Both the position numbers and the translations under genes were made by a program. Below, piece after piece: positions 1 through 11,861 of a DNA stretch of 64,000 bases. Numbering within the stretch: position 1 is the first letter of the stretch; every line of letters starts with the position of its first letter. Source of the stretch: Porphyridium purpureum. Its lineage: Eukaryota; Rhodophyta; Bangiophyceae; Porphyridiales; Porphyridiaceae. Where the stretch lies: the NCBI GenBank assembly GCA_008690995.1, contig VRMN01000009.1, positions 496,001 through 560,000 of the forward strand. Direction: 5' to 3'. Below the pieces are notes generated by a model, which saw only the letters and a list, made by a program, of their open reading frames with translations, was not told the origin of the DNA and searched no databases.

Positions 1-2
1 AC

Positions 3-128
3 AACAAGCTGCTCCCCATCCTCAAGCAGGCCGACTTGCTCCGCATGGAGGAAGACGAATCTCTGGGCCAGGACCTGTGGCCGGTTGTCCACCAGGCGTT
101 CAGCCAACGTGACTCGGGCGACCAGTAA
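3..128 (+). CDS. 3' end of an unidentified protein (partial)
   Basis: An open frame enters from the left edge and ends at TAA (126-128), giving the last 41 residues. The tail is charged and ends in SGDQ. A stretch reading [14 protein letters not shown] followed by a histidine faintly recalls the cytoplasmic tail of Amt ammonium transporters (the family pattern is R-V-S-E-E-E-E...G-L-D...H), but this is a weak resemblance and I do not assign a function. AATAAA at 170-175, 42 bases after the stop, is a plausible poly(A) signal for this gene and helps place the start of the next one. Confidence 0.55.
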   Translation, partial: NKLLPILKQADLLRMEEDESLGQDLWPVVHQAFSQRDSGDQ

Positions 129-169
129 GGGGGGAGCAAAACAGCCCACCTTTGCACCTTTTATCTTGG

Positions 170-175
170 AATAAA
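170..175 (+). terminator. candidate poly(A) signal AATAAA
   Basis: Canonical AATAAA 42 bases after the stop of the partial gene at the left edge. Its position implies that the upstream transcript ends near 185-200, so the fumarase transcript should start beyond that point, favouring the ATG at 293 over the one at 209. Confidence 0.45.
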
Positions 176-292
176 ATCTTATGTGTTGGAAGAGAGGCGA
201 GGAGGAGAATGTTTGTAGGGATCGGCCGCGCCACTGCTGTCGCTGCTGAAGCGCCAGCGATAAGAGCGAGACCTGCATCAATTGACGTGACG

Positions 293-2089
293 ATGTCGAT
301 GCGGAGCGCGATGAACGCGAGACGTTGCTGGTCCGCGTGGGCGCGAAAACTGGACGCGTGCGGGGGTGTGGCGGCTTGCCTTCGAACTGTCACTCGCTCG
401 GACGGAGCTCGCAAAAATCCGTACGTGCGCATGCAGTCGACGACACCCGCGTTCCAGTACAAGGAGTTGTTCCCCGCGGATTCCAGTGCGACGGCGGAGA
501 CGGAGTATCGCAAGATCGAGGGCTCTGAAAAGTGGGTGGAGGAAGTGACACTTGGCAACCGCACTTTCCTGCAAGTGGATCCGCAGGCACTGCGAAAATT
601 ATCTGCAGACGCGTTTGTGGACATCGCGCACTTGCTACGCCCCGCGCACCTGCAGCAGCTGTCCAACATTCTGAAGGATCCGGAGGCCTCATCGAACGAC
701 CGATTCGTTGCGCTCGAGCTGCTAAAGAATGCAAACATTGCGTCGGGCATGATTTTGCCGGGCTGCCAGGATACTGGCACGGCCATTATCTTGGCCAAGC
801 GTGGCATGAATGTCCTAACGGACGGAAATGACGAAGAGGCGCTTTCTCACGGCGTCTTCGACACATACACTGGCACGAACCTCAGATACAGTCAGGTTGC
901 TCCACTCGACATGTACACGGAGGTGAACACGAAGACCAACTTGCCTGCGCAGATCGATATCATGGCTACGAAGGGAAGCGAATACAACTTTCTTTTCATT
1001 GCGAAAGGAGGCGGATCCGCCAACAAGACGTTCCTTTATCAGCAAACCAAGGCGCTTCTGAACGAAAAGAAACTGATGGCGTTCCTCGAGGAGAAAATTA
1101 AGACTCTAGGAACGGCGGCATGCCCGCCGTACCACCTCGCAATTGTTGTGGGTGGGCTTTCCGCGGAGCTCACATTGAAAACGGTCAAGCTGGTGAGTAC
1201 AAAGTACCTGGATTCGTTGCCGACCAGCGGTTCCGAGTTTGGCCAGGCCTTCCGGGATCTCGAGCTCGAGAAGAAAGTTTTGCACCTCTGCCAGCAACTC
1301 GGGATTGGCGCACAATTCGGCGGAAAGTACTTTTGCCACGACGTGCGTGTGGTGCGCCTACCGCGGCACGGCGCGTCATGTCCGGTGGGCATTGGGGTGT
1401 CGTGCTCGGCCGATCGTCAAGCAAAGGGAAAAATCACGAAGGAGGGCGTATTTTTGGAAAAGCTGGAGCGCGACGTGGGTAAATATTTACCCGAAGTCAC
1501 GGAGGATGCGTTGGGCAAAGAAGATGCATCCAGCCAGGTCGTTGAAGTGAATTTGAACGAACCCATGGATCAAATCCGGCTCAAGCTGAGCAAGTATCCG
1601 ATTCGCACGCGTCTGTCGTTGACCGGAACCATGGTGGTGGCGCGCGACATTGCGCACGCTAAACTGCTTGAGCGCGTTGAAAACAACGAGCCGCTGCCCG
1701 ACTATGTCAAGAACCATATCATATATTATGCGGGGCCCGCAAAGACGCCAGCAGGTTATGCGTCCGGGTCGTTTGGGCCGACCACGGCGGGCCGCATGGA
1801 TGCGTACGTGGACACCCTCATGAAGCACGGCGCCAGCTTTCTCACTCTTGCCAAAGGCAATCGCAGCAAGGTTGTGACCAAGGCTTGCAAGCAGTACGGG
1901 GGCTTTTATTTGGGCTCGATTGGAGGGCCGGCTGCGATTCTCGCACAGAATTGCATCAAGAAAGTCGACGTGCTCGAGTATCCAGAGCTTGGCATGGAAG
2001 CGATCTGGAGGATTGAGGTGGAAAATTTTCCTGCATTTATTGTGGTTGACGACAAGGGCAATGACTTTTTCGAAAAGTGGGCCATGTAG
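293..2089 (+). CDS. class I (4Fe-4S) fumarate hydratase, probably mitochondrial
   Basis: Catalyses reversible hydration of fumarate to malate using an oxygen-sensitive 4Fe-4S cluster. The 598-residue product matches the FumA/FumB family along its length: the first cluster cysteine in the context [10 protein letters not shown], a second in AACPPYH, a third in [10 protein letters not shown], plus the family signature GGGSANK. The C-terminal half carries the beta-region ([12 protein letters not shown]). The frame is open from 152 (TTG) and has an ATG at 209. I chose 293 because the peptide from there, [19 protein letters not shown], is Arg/Ser/Ala-rich with no acidic residues, like a mitochondrial presequence, and because of the AATAAA at 170-175. 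Most animals and fungi use the unrelated class II enzyme. Family call is firm; location is inference. Confidence 0.93.
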   Translation: MSMRSAMNARRCWSAWARKLDACGGVAACLRTVTRSDGARKNPYVRMQSTTPAFQYKELFPADSSATAETEYRKIEGSEKWVEEVTLGNRTFLQVDPQALRKLSADAFVDIAHLLRPAHLQQLSNILKDPEASSNDRFVALELLKNANIASGMILPGCQDTGTAIILAKRGMNVLTDGNDEEALSHGVFDTYTGTNLRYSQVAPLDMYTEVNTKTNLPAQIDIMATKGSEYNFLFIAKGGGSANKTFLYQQTKALLNEKKLMAFLEEKIKTLGTAACPPYHLAIVVGGLSAELTLKTVKLVSTKYLDSLPTSGSEFGQAFRDLELEKKVLHLCQQLGIGAQFGGKYFCHDVRVVRLPRHGASCPVGIGVSCSADRQAKGKITKEGVFLEKLERDVGKYLPEVTEDALGKEDASSQVVEVNLNEPMDQIRLKLSKYPIRTRLSLTGTMVVARDIAHAKLLERVENNEPLPDYVKNHIIYYAGPAKTPAGYASGSFGPTTAGRMDAYVDTLMKHGASFLTLAKGNRSKVVTKACKQYGGFYLGSIGGPAAILAQNCIKKVDVLEYPELGMEAIWRIEVENFPAFIVVDDKGNDFFEKWAM

Positions 2090-2370
2090 AGAGTGAATAG
2101 ATTGACGCTTTGTCTCGCAGTTCCCCATTTTCCTTGGCCTAGAGGCCAGACGCTTTGTACTCGCTTGGACCGGTGATATAAATCCACGCTTGCGCAAAGG
2201 TGCTACCGACTGGTCGCCTTTTTGCAGCACTCCAAACACCGAAGGAGAAGAAACAGAGAAAGCAATCCTTCGTTTCGCTTCGTTTTGTTATGTCGAACGA
2301 GTCAGCCTGATGCCTCGTCACAACTACTTCCAAGAAGACGCCTTTTATAATTGCATAAGTTTATACTAGA
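2090..2370. other. convergent 3' intergenic region
   Basis: 281 bp between the stop of fumarase (+) and the stop of the DEAD-box helicase (-). It has no credible ORF and no clear hairpin. AT-rich patches (around 2177 and 2345) may serve 3'-end formation, but no canonical AATAAA is evident. Confidence 0.5.
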
Positions 2371-4518
2371 TCAGAACTTCGTGCGCTTGTTCTGGTAATT
2401 GTTCTGGAATCCATTAGATCCCCCTCTGTGTTCGCTGTAGTTCCGCTTGCCTCCTCCACTGCCTCCATTACCGTACCCGCCTTGACCTCCATACCCACCA
2501 CCGCTGCCCTTCTTGTCGCCCCATTTCCCGCGCTGGAACGACTTGCGCTCGCGCAGCTGGGCCTCAGCGTCCCGGATATCCATCTCGTTCTCCATCAAAT
2601 CTGGAATACTTTCAAGCACCTTGACCTCTAGTCCGGTTGGAAGGGTGTCGGCCTTGTCACGGACCTCCTTGACGTACTGCTCACCCAGGTCGAATACGAT
2701 GCCAGAACCATCCTTCAACATAACAGGCCCGCGCACTGAGCCAGCAAAGCCGGCACTGAAGAAGCGGCGCAGGACACCAAGCGCACTGCGGACATTGTCA
2801 AATCCCTGATGGCTTGTTAGAATCATTGCCGTATTGCCTTCAAAGCAGGACAGTAGGCTGCGCGACTTGATATGTGAGGTATAGCCCGTAATGCATGCCA
2901 GCGCCGCGCTCAGCGCGTCCTCGGCACCCCGTTCCTTGATGATTTTTTGCGCGGCCTCGCGAAACATGTCAATGTTTTCTTCGTGCACGTTGTCCATGCT
3001 CTTGACTGCATCTTCACCCACGCCGCGCATAATATCCTTTGGCTGCGGCGGTCCCGCGCGCTTAAATTTGATGCCGGTCTTGTGCTCGATGACGCGGATT
3101 GCCGACTGCTCTCGTTGCGAATAGAACGTGACGCAGACGCCCTTCTTACCCGCGCGACCCGTGCGGCCGCTTCGGTGAATGTATGTTTCGTAGTTGAGCG
3201 GCGGGTGGGTCTGCACAACGAGGTCAACGCCTTCGATGTCGAGCCCACGAGCAGCCACATCGGTGGCAATCAAGCAGCGCACCTTGCCTGATCTGTACTT
3301 GTCGAGCGTCGCGTCGCGCGTCGCCTGCGGAATATCTCCGTGCAGCACTGCGCATCCGAGCGCCACCAGTTTCTCGTGCTCAGCCAGCTCGTTCGCGTCT
3401 CTCTTTGTGTCGCAAAAGACGAGCGACTTGCCGTACGTGCCGGCGTGCACTTTCACAAGATCACCAAGCGTGTCACCGCGCGCCATGGGCGGGCACGGAA
3501 TCACATTGTGCTCAATGTCGGAATTGGTGCGGTTCTTGTCCTCGCCGACCGTGTCGATGGTGCGAGCACCTGGCTGGAGGTACTTGTGCGTCAGGTCCTT
3601 GACCCACTTTGGCACCGTGGCCGAGAACAGCAGCGTCTGATGCTCGGCGGTTGCGTTCTCCAAAATTTTCTCCACGTCTTGCTGGAAACCCATGCTAAGC
3701 ATCTCGTCGGCCTCGTCCAGCACGACAAACTTGACCGCGCTGATTCTCAACGTCTCGCGCTCCAAGTGGTCAATGACGCGGCCAGGTGTACCCACAATGA
3801 CGTCCACGCCTTCGCGCAGCTGCTGGCACTGCGGGCCGAATGGCGTACCACCGTACAGACACGCGGCGCTGAGTCCATGCGCACCGGCGATGAATTCAAA
3901 GTCGCGGAACACCTGGAGCGCGAGCTCGCGCGTGGGCGCCAGCACAATGACCAATGGCAGCCTTCCACGGCGACGGCCATCAGACCAATTATTCTTCACA
4001 ATGCTCTCCACGGTGGGCAACACAAACGCGAGCGTCTTTCCAGAGCCCGTTCGCGCGCGGCCAATGACATCTGTGCCGGCGCAGATGGTCTCGTACGTCG
4101 CGGCCTGGATGTCGAACAGCGAACTGATACCCTTGGACAGCAGCGCGCGCTTCGTGATGTCCGAGAAGTCATACCTATCGAGCGCCAGCGCGTCCTTGGC
4201 CACCTTTGTGCTGTCCATGGCCCTGTCCTCCTCGTCAGCACGCTCATCGCCATACCTGAACCTCTCCTCTGCGCCGTGCTCCTCTGCACGCCCACCACTC
4301 CTCCTCTCCTTCCTGTCCCCCTTGCCCGCCTTCCCAGCCGCATGCGACTCCATTGCGCGTGCTCCTGCGTGCTCTGCCTCCTCTGCCACCGCCGTCGCCA
4401 CACTGTCCGACGACGCGCTACCCCCGCGGCCCAGCCTCTCCTCCTCCTGCTGACGTGCGCGTTTCTTCTCCTCCTTTCTCAACCGCCGTTCCTCCTCTGT
4501 CTCTGACACACGCCCCAT
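2371..4518 (-). CDS. DEAD-box RNA helicase, nucleolar DDX21/Gu-like
   Basis: 715 residues. A charged, low-complexity N-terminus of about 110 residues precedes a complete helicase core: motif I ARTGSGKT (155-162), PTRELA (about 195-200), TPGR (about 244), DEAD (268-271), SAT (299-301) and HRSGRTGRAG in the C-terminal lobe. A GUCT-type domain (about 530-630) follows, then a Gly/Arg/Asn-rich RNA-binding tail ending KRTKF. Core, then GUCT, then RGG tail is the arrangement of DDX21/DDX50 and the plant RH3/RH7 group, which act in ribosome biogenesis. The N-terminus (MGRVSETEEER) is acidic/basic and unlike a transit peptide, so nucleolus is more likely than plastid. A purine-rich leader on the coding strand directly precedes the ATG. 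Confidence 0.93.
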   Translation of the reverse strand: MGRVSETEEERRLRKEEKKRARQQEEERLGRGGSASSDSVATAVAEEAEHAGARAMESHAAGKAGKGDRKERRSGGRAEEHGAEERFRYGDERADEEDRAMDSTKVAKDALALDRYDFSDITKRALLSKGISSLFDIQAATYETICAGTDVIGRARTGSGKTLAFVLPTVESIVKNNWSDGRRRGRLPLVIVLAPTRELALQVFRDFEFIAGAHGLSAACLYGGTPFGPQCQQLREGVDVIVGTPGRVIDHLERETLRISAVKFVVLDEADEMLSMGFQQDVEKILENATAEHQTLLFSATVPKWVKDLTHKYLQPGARTIDTVGEDKNRTNSDIEHNVIPCPPMARGDTLGDLVKVHAGTYGKSLVFCDTKRDANELAEHEKLVALGCAVLHGDIPQATRDATLDKYRSGKVRCLIATDVAARGLDIEGVDLVVQTHPPLNYETYIHRSGRTGRAGKKGVCVTFYSQREQSAIRVIEHKTGIKFKRAGPPQPKDIMRGVGEDAVKSMDNVHEENIDMFREAAQKIIKERGAEDALSAALACITGYTSHIKSRSLLSCFEGNTAMILTSHQGFDNVRSALGVLRRFFSAGFAGSVRGPVMLKDGSGIVFDLGEQYVKEVRDKADTLPTGLEVKVLESIPDLMENEMDIRDAEAQLRERKSFQRGKWGDKKGSGGGYGGQGGYGNGGSGGGKRNYSEHRGGSNGFQNNYQNKRTKF

Positions 4519-5560
4519 TCTCCCTTCCTTCCTCGGTCCCCTTCTCCCTTCCCTCTCTCTCCTTCACCACACACACACCCGCTTACCACCCACTCCCACC
4601 GACCGCGCGCCTTCTTCTACACCACGCGCCGTTTTTTCCAGTTCTTCCTTCTCGCCTGTCACCGGCCGCGCGTCACCGCCAAAATCCACCCCACGCGCAC
4701 TGTACACTACTCACGCACCACACTGTACACTATCCACAATCGGCCACCACACGCACTGTACACTACTAGCAAACAGCCACCGCGCACACTGTACATGAGT
4801 CGCCGACCGTGATTAAAATAAAGTTAAAGTTAACAAAAGATTAAATAATACGCGGTACATGTGTAGGTACAGCGTGTGTGTGTGTGTGTGTGTGGGACAT
4901 GTGCACGCGGGTGGATAGGGGAGTGCGGGGTGGTGGGTGGTATTTTTGCGTGAAGCCATGGGCAAGTGTGGTTGGTTGTTTGATGCGCCTTCGTGGGCGT
5001 AGAGGAGAGGAGGTAAGACAGAGTAGTGCGGCCGGTTCGGTGCGTTGGTGGGTTGCAGAAATGCCGCGGAGGACGCTCGATGGCGTGCGTGCGTGTGGGG
5101 CGAGTGTGGGTGGAGAGAGCGCGCACGGGTAGCATGCGTGTGATGGACGGACTGGTTTCTTGATGTGGCGGTGGGGGCGGTTCACATTGGCGCGAGGGAA
5201 TGGGCGCAAGGTCCGAGGACCGCAGCTGCCGCGTTGTGCACGCAGGTGGCACCACGCCCGTGCGAGATGGAATCCGGTCACCTGACTTCATCGGCGCATT
5301 ACGTGTCTACCAAACGCGCGTTCTGAGATATACAAATTAGAGGGATGGCAAAGGAATGGTTGAAAAGCAGAACGATGCGTGTAGGGAATTGAAGGTGAGC
5401 ACCGGTGGATGAGATGTGACTGCGTCGGAGCTGATGGGAGACTAGGTCGGATGCACGGTCGGGTTGTGACCATAAAAGGAGAAGGACAGAGGCATCACGA
5501 TTATGGTGGTGAAGGTGGTGGTGACGGCGTATACATGGAGAGGAACGTGGGGTGACTTGG
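4519..5560. promoter_or_regulatory. upstream region of the helicase, shared with the following + gene; six GTAC boxes
   Basis: No credible gene in about 1 kb between divergent starts. Next to the helicase ATG lies a pyrimidine-rich run on the + strand (4519-4570), purine-rich in the helicase leader. Four ACTGTACA-type boxes begin at 4699, 4722, 4755 and 4788; the last three are about 33 bp apart inside an imperfect 33-bp repeat. Two more GTAC cores are at 4855 and 4867. An AT-rich patch occupies about 4811-4850 and a (TG)n tract 4874-4894. The rest, to 5560, shows nothing recognisable. Confidence 0.55.
4874..4894. repeat. (TG)n microsatellite
   Basis: Ten consecutive TG units in the intergenic region upstream of the DEAD-box helicase, next to the GTAC core at 4867. 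Confidence 0.9.
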
Positions 5561-6160
5561 ATGTGCGTGCTGAGTTCGTTGATTTGGGTCCTGGCTAGCA
5601 CGCTCCGGAAGGTGGAAGAGACGCACAACATTGACGCCGTGATCCAGCCCCGCGTGGCTGCCTTGATCATGTCGGGACGCGTGTCGTTCAAGGTGTGTGT
5701 GGTCATTGTGTCGCTGGGGATGGTCTCATTGTTTGTCGTGCTGCTACCGGACGACATGCGCCACAGGCTCAGGTCTGAAAAGCCTCTGCCGGTGACGATC
5801 CGGATCGCAACCAGCGCTCGCAGCGTCGCGTCTCCTGCAGCAGGCGCAACGCGCGAGCTTAATAGCGACTTTGATGCACAGAGAGACGCCCTTTTAATCG
5901 AGAGGTTTGGTCTTGACCGCAACATGGAGCTTGAAGATGACGAACTCAATTTTCAATCTCTTGAAGATGCCGTGCGTGAAAATGGGGAGGACGGGCTCGC
6001 CGAAGCCACGGGCGAGGATTCTGACCCGGGGGAAGAGTCTTCATTTGAGGAAGAGCCGTATGAAGACTCCAGCTCCGGAGGCGAACATTCCGACTTTGAA
6101 CGCGAAGGTAGTCCAGACTTGATGGAATCATTCGACATGGAATCCATCCTTATGCCGTAG
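5561..6160 (+). CDS. hypothetical membrane protein with acidic tail
   Basis: 199 residues, no family recognised. There is one strong hydrophobic segment (about residues 43-63, KVCVVIVSLGMVSLFVVLL) and a weaker one at the N-terminus. The last 75 residues are very rich in Glu/Asp/Ser (runs such as EEPYEDSSSGGE), suggesting a disordered, possibly phosphorylated tail. The track of open codons starts at a GTG (5552); the first ATG is 5561, and a second ATG at 5669 would leave a 163-residue type II protein starting MSGRVSFK. Which ATG is used cannot be decided. Its compositional bias means it could still be a chance ORF, but the hydrophobic segment and the acidic tail in one frame argue for a gene. 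Confidence 0.5.
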   Translation: MCVLSSLIWVLASTLRKVEETHNIDAVIQPRVAALIMSGRVSFKVCVVIVSLGMVSLFVVLLPDDMRHRLRSEKPLPVTIRIATSARSVASPAAGATRELNSDFDAQRDALLIERFGLDRNMELEDDELNFQSLEDAVRENGEDGLAEATGEDSDPGEESSFEEEPYEDSSSGGEHSDFEREGSPDLMESFDMESILMP

Positions 6161-6556
6161 CAACCTCCAGCGTTCCTACTCCCTTGATTCACACCATCTC
6201 GTCGAATAAGCTCTAGCTTGATTCGTTGACTGTGTCAGACGCGCAGCAGGACGAGTACGAGAAGAGAAGGTGGGAGGCGAGCCCATCCAAATGTCGCACA
6301 ACCTGTCCACCTTTACATCATATTACTCCTAGTCGAACGTGTCTGATGACTCTTATCTGGTCTCTAAACTATGCGTACGTGCAAAATTTTCATAAAGTAA
6401 AAGAATGGGGAATCCTTGTGCGTGTCGCGATAATGCAGATGAATGAACTAGATTTCAATTCGACATATCGCTCGAGAAAGGCAATATCCCTTTGCGGAGT
6501 CTAAAATGCAAGCGTCTGAGACGCATAACCCCACATCAGGTACATCTGACATACAT
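6161..6556. other. convergent 3' intergenic region
   Basis: 396 bp between the stop of the small acidic membrane protein (+) and the stop of oligopeptidase B (-). It is AT-richer than its neighbours. I see no gene, no repeat and no convincing RNA structure. Confidence 0.5.
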
Positions 6557-9100
6557 CTACTTTTTGCCCACCAAGCCAAGCTGATCAAGCATGAAAGCAA
6601 GATCAAACGCGCGCTCCCGCAAATACCGGTAACGATCGCTCGCACTGAAATGACCGACATCCAAATCGATCTTCAACAAGACCGGGTTAGAGTCGGTCTT
6701 ATACTCGCGCAACTTCGCCACCCACTTACTCGGCTCCCAGAATGCAACACGCGGATCATACAGTCCTCCTGTGACCAGCAAACTCGGATACTTTTGCCGC
6801 GCGATATTGTCGTACGGCGAGTAGCTGAGCATGTACTCGTAAAACTCGGCCGAGTTTGGATTTCCCCATGCCCGCCATTCGCCTGTCGTCAACGGAATGG
6901 TTGAGTCCGACATGGTGTTCATCACATCTACAAATGGTACGCCGGCAATCGCGACCGCAAAAAGATCAGGTCTCATATTCAGCACAGCCCCAATCAGCAA
7001 ACCGCCAGCACTACGTCCTTCGATGGCCAGCTTGCTAGGCTCCGTGTATTTTTCGCGAATGAGGTGCTCGGCACAGGCGATGAAATCCGTAAAGGTATTT
7101 GCTTTTGTCAAGTACCTCGCGCCAGGGTCATACCAGGTGTAGCCTTGTTCGCCGCCGCCACGGACATGCGCCAAAACCACAATCACCCCGCGATCCAACA
7201 GAGGCAAGTACTTTGCATCGAAAGACGGATCAATCGACAGTTCGTACGAGCCGTAGCCGTACAGAAACAGGGGGCTTGCGTCGCCCTTCTTCATTTTGTC
7301 CGTACGGTACACCATGCTCATGGGAACCTGCGTACCGTCCGGCGCCGCCGCATACAATCGTTCCGAGCTGTACAAGCTTCGGTCAAAGTGAGGAACCGGT
7401 TGCTCTTTGAGCAGCGTGCGTGCCTTGGAGACCACGTCATAGTCCCACGTCTGGCGCGGCGTCGTCATGCTGGAGTAGGAGAAGCGAAAGACGCTGGTCG
7501 TGAACTCCTTGTTCACACCGGGTCCTACGACGTGCGCCTTTTCGGGCAGATCAAGCACGTACCGCGTGTTGGCCGGGTCCTTAGAATTCATGAACCACAG
7601 CTGGCGATAGCCACCCTGACGCCCGCGCATCACAATGAAATCCTCAAACACGCTCAGGCCGTCCACTTTGATCGACGGATCGTAAGGAAATAGATCCTTC
7701 CAATATGCGGACGACGGCGCAGCGATCGAACAAAACATGACCTTGAAGTTTTTGGCAGCGTCCTGATTGGTGACGATCAGAAAACGCTCGTTATTCCAGT
7801 GATCCGGGTCATACTCGATCGTATCTCGACGGGCCTGCATGCACACAAGCTCGGGCTTCTGATCTGGGCGCACAGTGCTCAGGTCCAAATACCACCACTC
7901 GGACGTGTCAGTGCTCTGCGACCCGACAAAGAGGTACTTACCCGAACGCGACTTGAAATACGTTGCTGAGAATTCCTCGTCCGGTTCTGCGAAGAGCTCC
8001 ACGTCCGTCGCGCAGTCAGTACCCAGCCGGTGCATCCACACTTTGTACGAGCGGTGCGCTTCGTCCTGGGTGGTGTAGAAAACAACATCATTGTTGATAC
8101 CCCACGTGACACTGCCAGTCGTGTCGCGATCGATGCGATCGTTCAGCAGCTTGCCCGTGGCCAGATCCTTGAAGTAAATCTTGTATGTTTCATACCCCAT
8201 ATTGTCCAGCGAATAAGCCACCAGCGTGTGGTCGGGGCTGGGCTCGAGAGCGCGAACGTCACAATGGCTCAGTCCCTTTGCGAGCTCGTTCTCATCCAGC
8301 ACGATTTCCTCTGCCTCGGAGCCGACGCGCTTTCGCGCATTAATGTCGTAGCTGAGTCCCTTGACGTTCCGATGATAGTACATGTACTGTCCGTGTCGAT
8401 AAGGCACGCTTTCGTCAGTTTCCTGTACGTGCGACAGCATTTCTTCGTACAATGCCTTCCGTTCCGCCTCGAGGTGCTTGGTCGCGTACTTTGTGTACGC
8501 GTTCTCCAGCTGGAGGTGCCGAATGACCTTGGGGTCCTTTCTCTTATCGTCGCGCATCCAGAAATAGTCATCCATTCGCACACGCGGCGGATCCATGGGG
8601 CTTTCGCCGCGATTCTCTCCCGCCACTTTGCCAAACAGAACCTGTGCGGGCTTCTTCTCGGCGATGGGCGGTTTGTCCACCATGTCCGGAACACCATTCA
8701 AGCTAGCCTTGACGACCAAGCCCACCGCGAGCGCACCCAGAGCGACGGCAGCAGACTTGGCGCCAATCTTTAGCGCCGAACCCAAGAAACTGTCCTCATT
8801 CTTGCTGGAGGAGCGCAATTCATCTTCACGCTGCGCTCCCGCAACGAGCAGCTGCTTGTGCTCATGACCATCATGCCCCGATGCCCTACCCTTCGACGCC
8901 ATTCTGTACGCTCTGCTCGGCTTCACACACGTGGACGACCGCGTTGCTCGTGTCGACGAGGAAGACGATGACGACGACGAGTACGAAAACACCGACCCCG
9001 CCGCAAACGCAGACGCGATTTCTACGAACCCACAACCCACCTGCGAGGCGTCGCGCATGAATTGCCCTCGCCGCGTCTGAGAACCACCGGCGAATTTCAT
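6557..9100 (-). CDS. oligopeptidase B (protease II, S9A family)
   Basis: Serine peptidase of the prolyl oligopeptidase clan, cleaving short peptides after Arg/Lys. The catalytic triad is visible: Ser697 in GRSAGG, Asp782 in LYDPRV and His817 in VGHFSAS. The seven-bladed propeller occupies about 150-560 and the family block STIPLTTGEW is intact. At 847 residues it is about 160 longer than bacterial PtrB. The extra N-terminus holds a poly-Ser run, basic stretches and a hydrophobic segment (about 108-130), so it could be an organelle-targeting sequence or a membrane anchor. The open frame begins with TTG at 9103; 9100 is the first ATG, and an ATG at 8902 (MASKGRAS) is an alternative. Ten-base-phased GTAC boxes lie 96-141 bases upstream. 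Confidence 0.93.
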   Translation of the reverse strand: MKFAGGSQTRRGQFMRDASQVGCGFVEIASAFAAGSVFSYSSSSSSSSSTRATRSSTCVKPSRAYRMASKGRASGHDGHEHKQLLVAGAQREDELRSSSKNEDSFLGSALKIGAKSAAVALGALAVGLVVKASLNGVPDMVDKPPIAEKKPAQVLFGKVAGENRGESPMDPPRVRMDDYFWMRDDKRKDPKVIRHLQLENAYTKYATKHLEAERKALYEEMLSHVQETDESVPYRHGQYMYYHRNVKGLSYDINARKRVGSEAEEIVLDENELAKGLSHCDVRALEPSPDHTLVAYSLDNMGYETYKIYFKDLATGKLLNDRIDRDTTGSVTWGINNDVVFYTTQDEAHRSYKVWMHRLGTDCATDVELFAEPDEEFSATYFKSRSGKYLFVGSQSTDTSEWWYLDLSTVRPDQKPELVCMQARRDTIEYDPDHWNNERFLIVTNQDAAKNFKVMFCSIAAPSSAYWKDLFPYDPSIKVDGLSVFEDFIVMRGRQGGYRQLWFMNSKDPANTRYVLDLPEKAHVVGPGVNKEFTTSVFRFSYSSMTTPRQTWDYDVVSKARTLLKEQPVPHFDRSLYSSERLYAAAPDGTQVPMSMVYRTDKMKKGDASPLFLYGYGSYELSIDPSFDAKYLPLLDRGVIVVLAHVRGGGEQGYTWYDPGARYLTKANTFTDFIACAEHLIREKYTEPSKLAIEGRSAGGLLIGAVLNMRPDLFAVAIAGVPFVDVMNTMSDSTIPLTTGEWRAWGNPNSAEFYEYMLSYSPYDNIARQKYPSLLVTGGLYDPRVAFWEPSKWVAKLREYKTDSNPVLLKIDLDVGHFSASDRYRYLRERAFDLAFMLDQLGLVGKK

Positions 9101-11016
<1,916 letters not shown>

Positions 11017-11303
11017 AACAAGATGGATAACTGCCGGCAGTGGGAGTAGGTACACAGTAGAGTCTGCTTTTGTTTTTCTTTCATCCCATTTTGGCACGTT
11101 CTGGTTGTGTGAAAGAAAAGTAGTACGAGTACGTGTGGATTTGGTGAGTGCGGTTCTCTTGGAGCGAAACGAGGATCAGAGGCTACTGCCGTACTTCCAG
11201 AGGATAACTTTCTGCTAGTGACAGAAGACTGATGCCTTGCCCACGCGTGCAGCAAAAGCCCATTCGCACGAAACCAAGCAAATGCGACCACACTTTCGCG
11301 ATC
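11017..11303. other. convergent 3' intergenic region
   Basis: 287 bp between the septin stop and the stop of the beta-rich unknown gene on the other strand. One GTACAC occurs at about 11050, showing that the GTAC core is not confined to promoters. No gene is seen. Confidence 0.45.
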
Positions 11304-11861
11304 CTACATTTTGAAATCAAATTTGAACGCGCGTTCCGGAGTGAGACCCGCTCGTATCGCAAATGAGTATCCCATGAGCTTGAACCCCTGCTCGATTCCA
11401 AAATGGCTCATGAGACTCCACTTGCCGTTCATCCTTGAGTTTGTCTGATGCTGCACGCGACCGTACAGTGCGGTGCGTGTTTTGCGTACAATGACGACCT
11501 TGCGGTCCATTTCCCAGCCGTAAGCCTCAAAATTTTCGGTGTTCTTCGACCACTTGACACTTAGATAGCCCTCGGAGCCGCGTTGCGGACCGCTGAGATT
11601 CAGCAAGCGGATGCTACCCGCGAGCTTGGCGACCATTGCGGGTGTCCACCCATTGGTCCACACAGATCCAAAGTTGTACCCGAGCACGACCTTCACGGGC
11701 AGATTGCATCCAGACACGCTCGACAACACGTCCGAGCGCACGGTCTTGCTAATACTCAGCCCGGGCCTCATGCATCCCACATCAAAGAAGTTTCCGAGAT
11801 CGATCCTATCATACAGCTGTCCCTCAAGGGGAAGTCTGGCGGACTTTCCGCTTTCACCCAT
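11304..11861 (-). CDS. hypothetical beta-rich protein, possibly an outer-membrane beta-barrel
   Basis: 185 residues from the first ATG; the open frame continues to a GTG at 11918 without an earlier ATG. No family recognised. After about residue 35 the chain alternates polar and hydrophobic residues over many short segments (for example VKVVLGYNFGSVW, KVVIVRKTRTALYG, LMGYSFAIRAGL) and ends in FKFDFKM, an aromatic/hydrophobic C-terminal strand of the kind that closes organellar outer-membrane barrels. This is only pattern reading. Alternatives are a soluble beta-sandwich or a fragment of a longer gene. Confidence 0.6.
   Translation of the reverse strand: MGESGKSARLPLEGQLYDRIDLGNFFDVGCMRPGLSISKTVRSDVLSSVSGCNLPVKVVLGYNFGSVWTNGWTPAMVAKLAGSIRLLNLSGPQRGSEGYLSVKWSKNTENFEAYGWEMDRKVVIVRKTRTALYGRVQHQTNSRMNGKWSLMSHFGIEQGFKLMGYSFAIRAGLTPERAFKFDFKM

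Noticed and set aside
152-292. Longer N-terminus for fumarase (TTG 152 or ATG 209)
   Set aside because: A poly(A) signal for the preceding gene lies at 170-175 and the extra residues include acidic ones that do not fit a presequence; ATG 209 cannot be fully excluded.
3340-4506. 388-codon open frame on the + strand
   Set aside because: It is antisense to the DEAD-box helicase, has no domain, and its amino-acid content mirrors the helicase codons.
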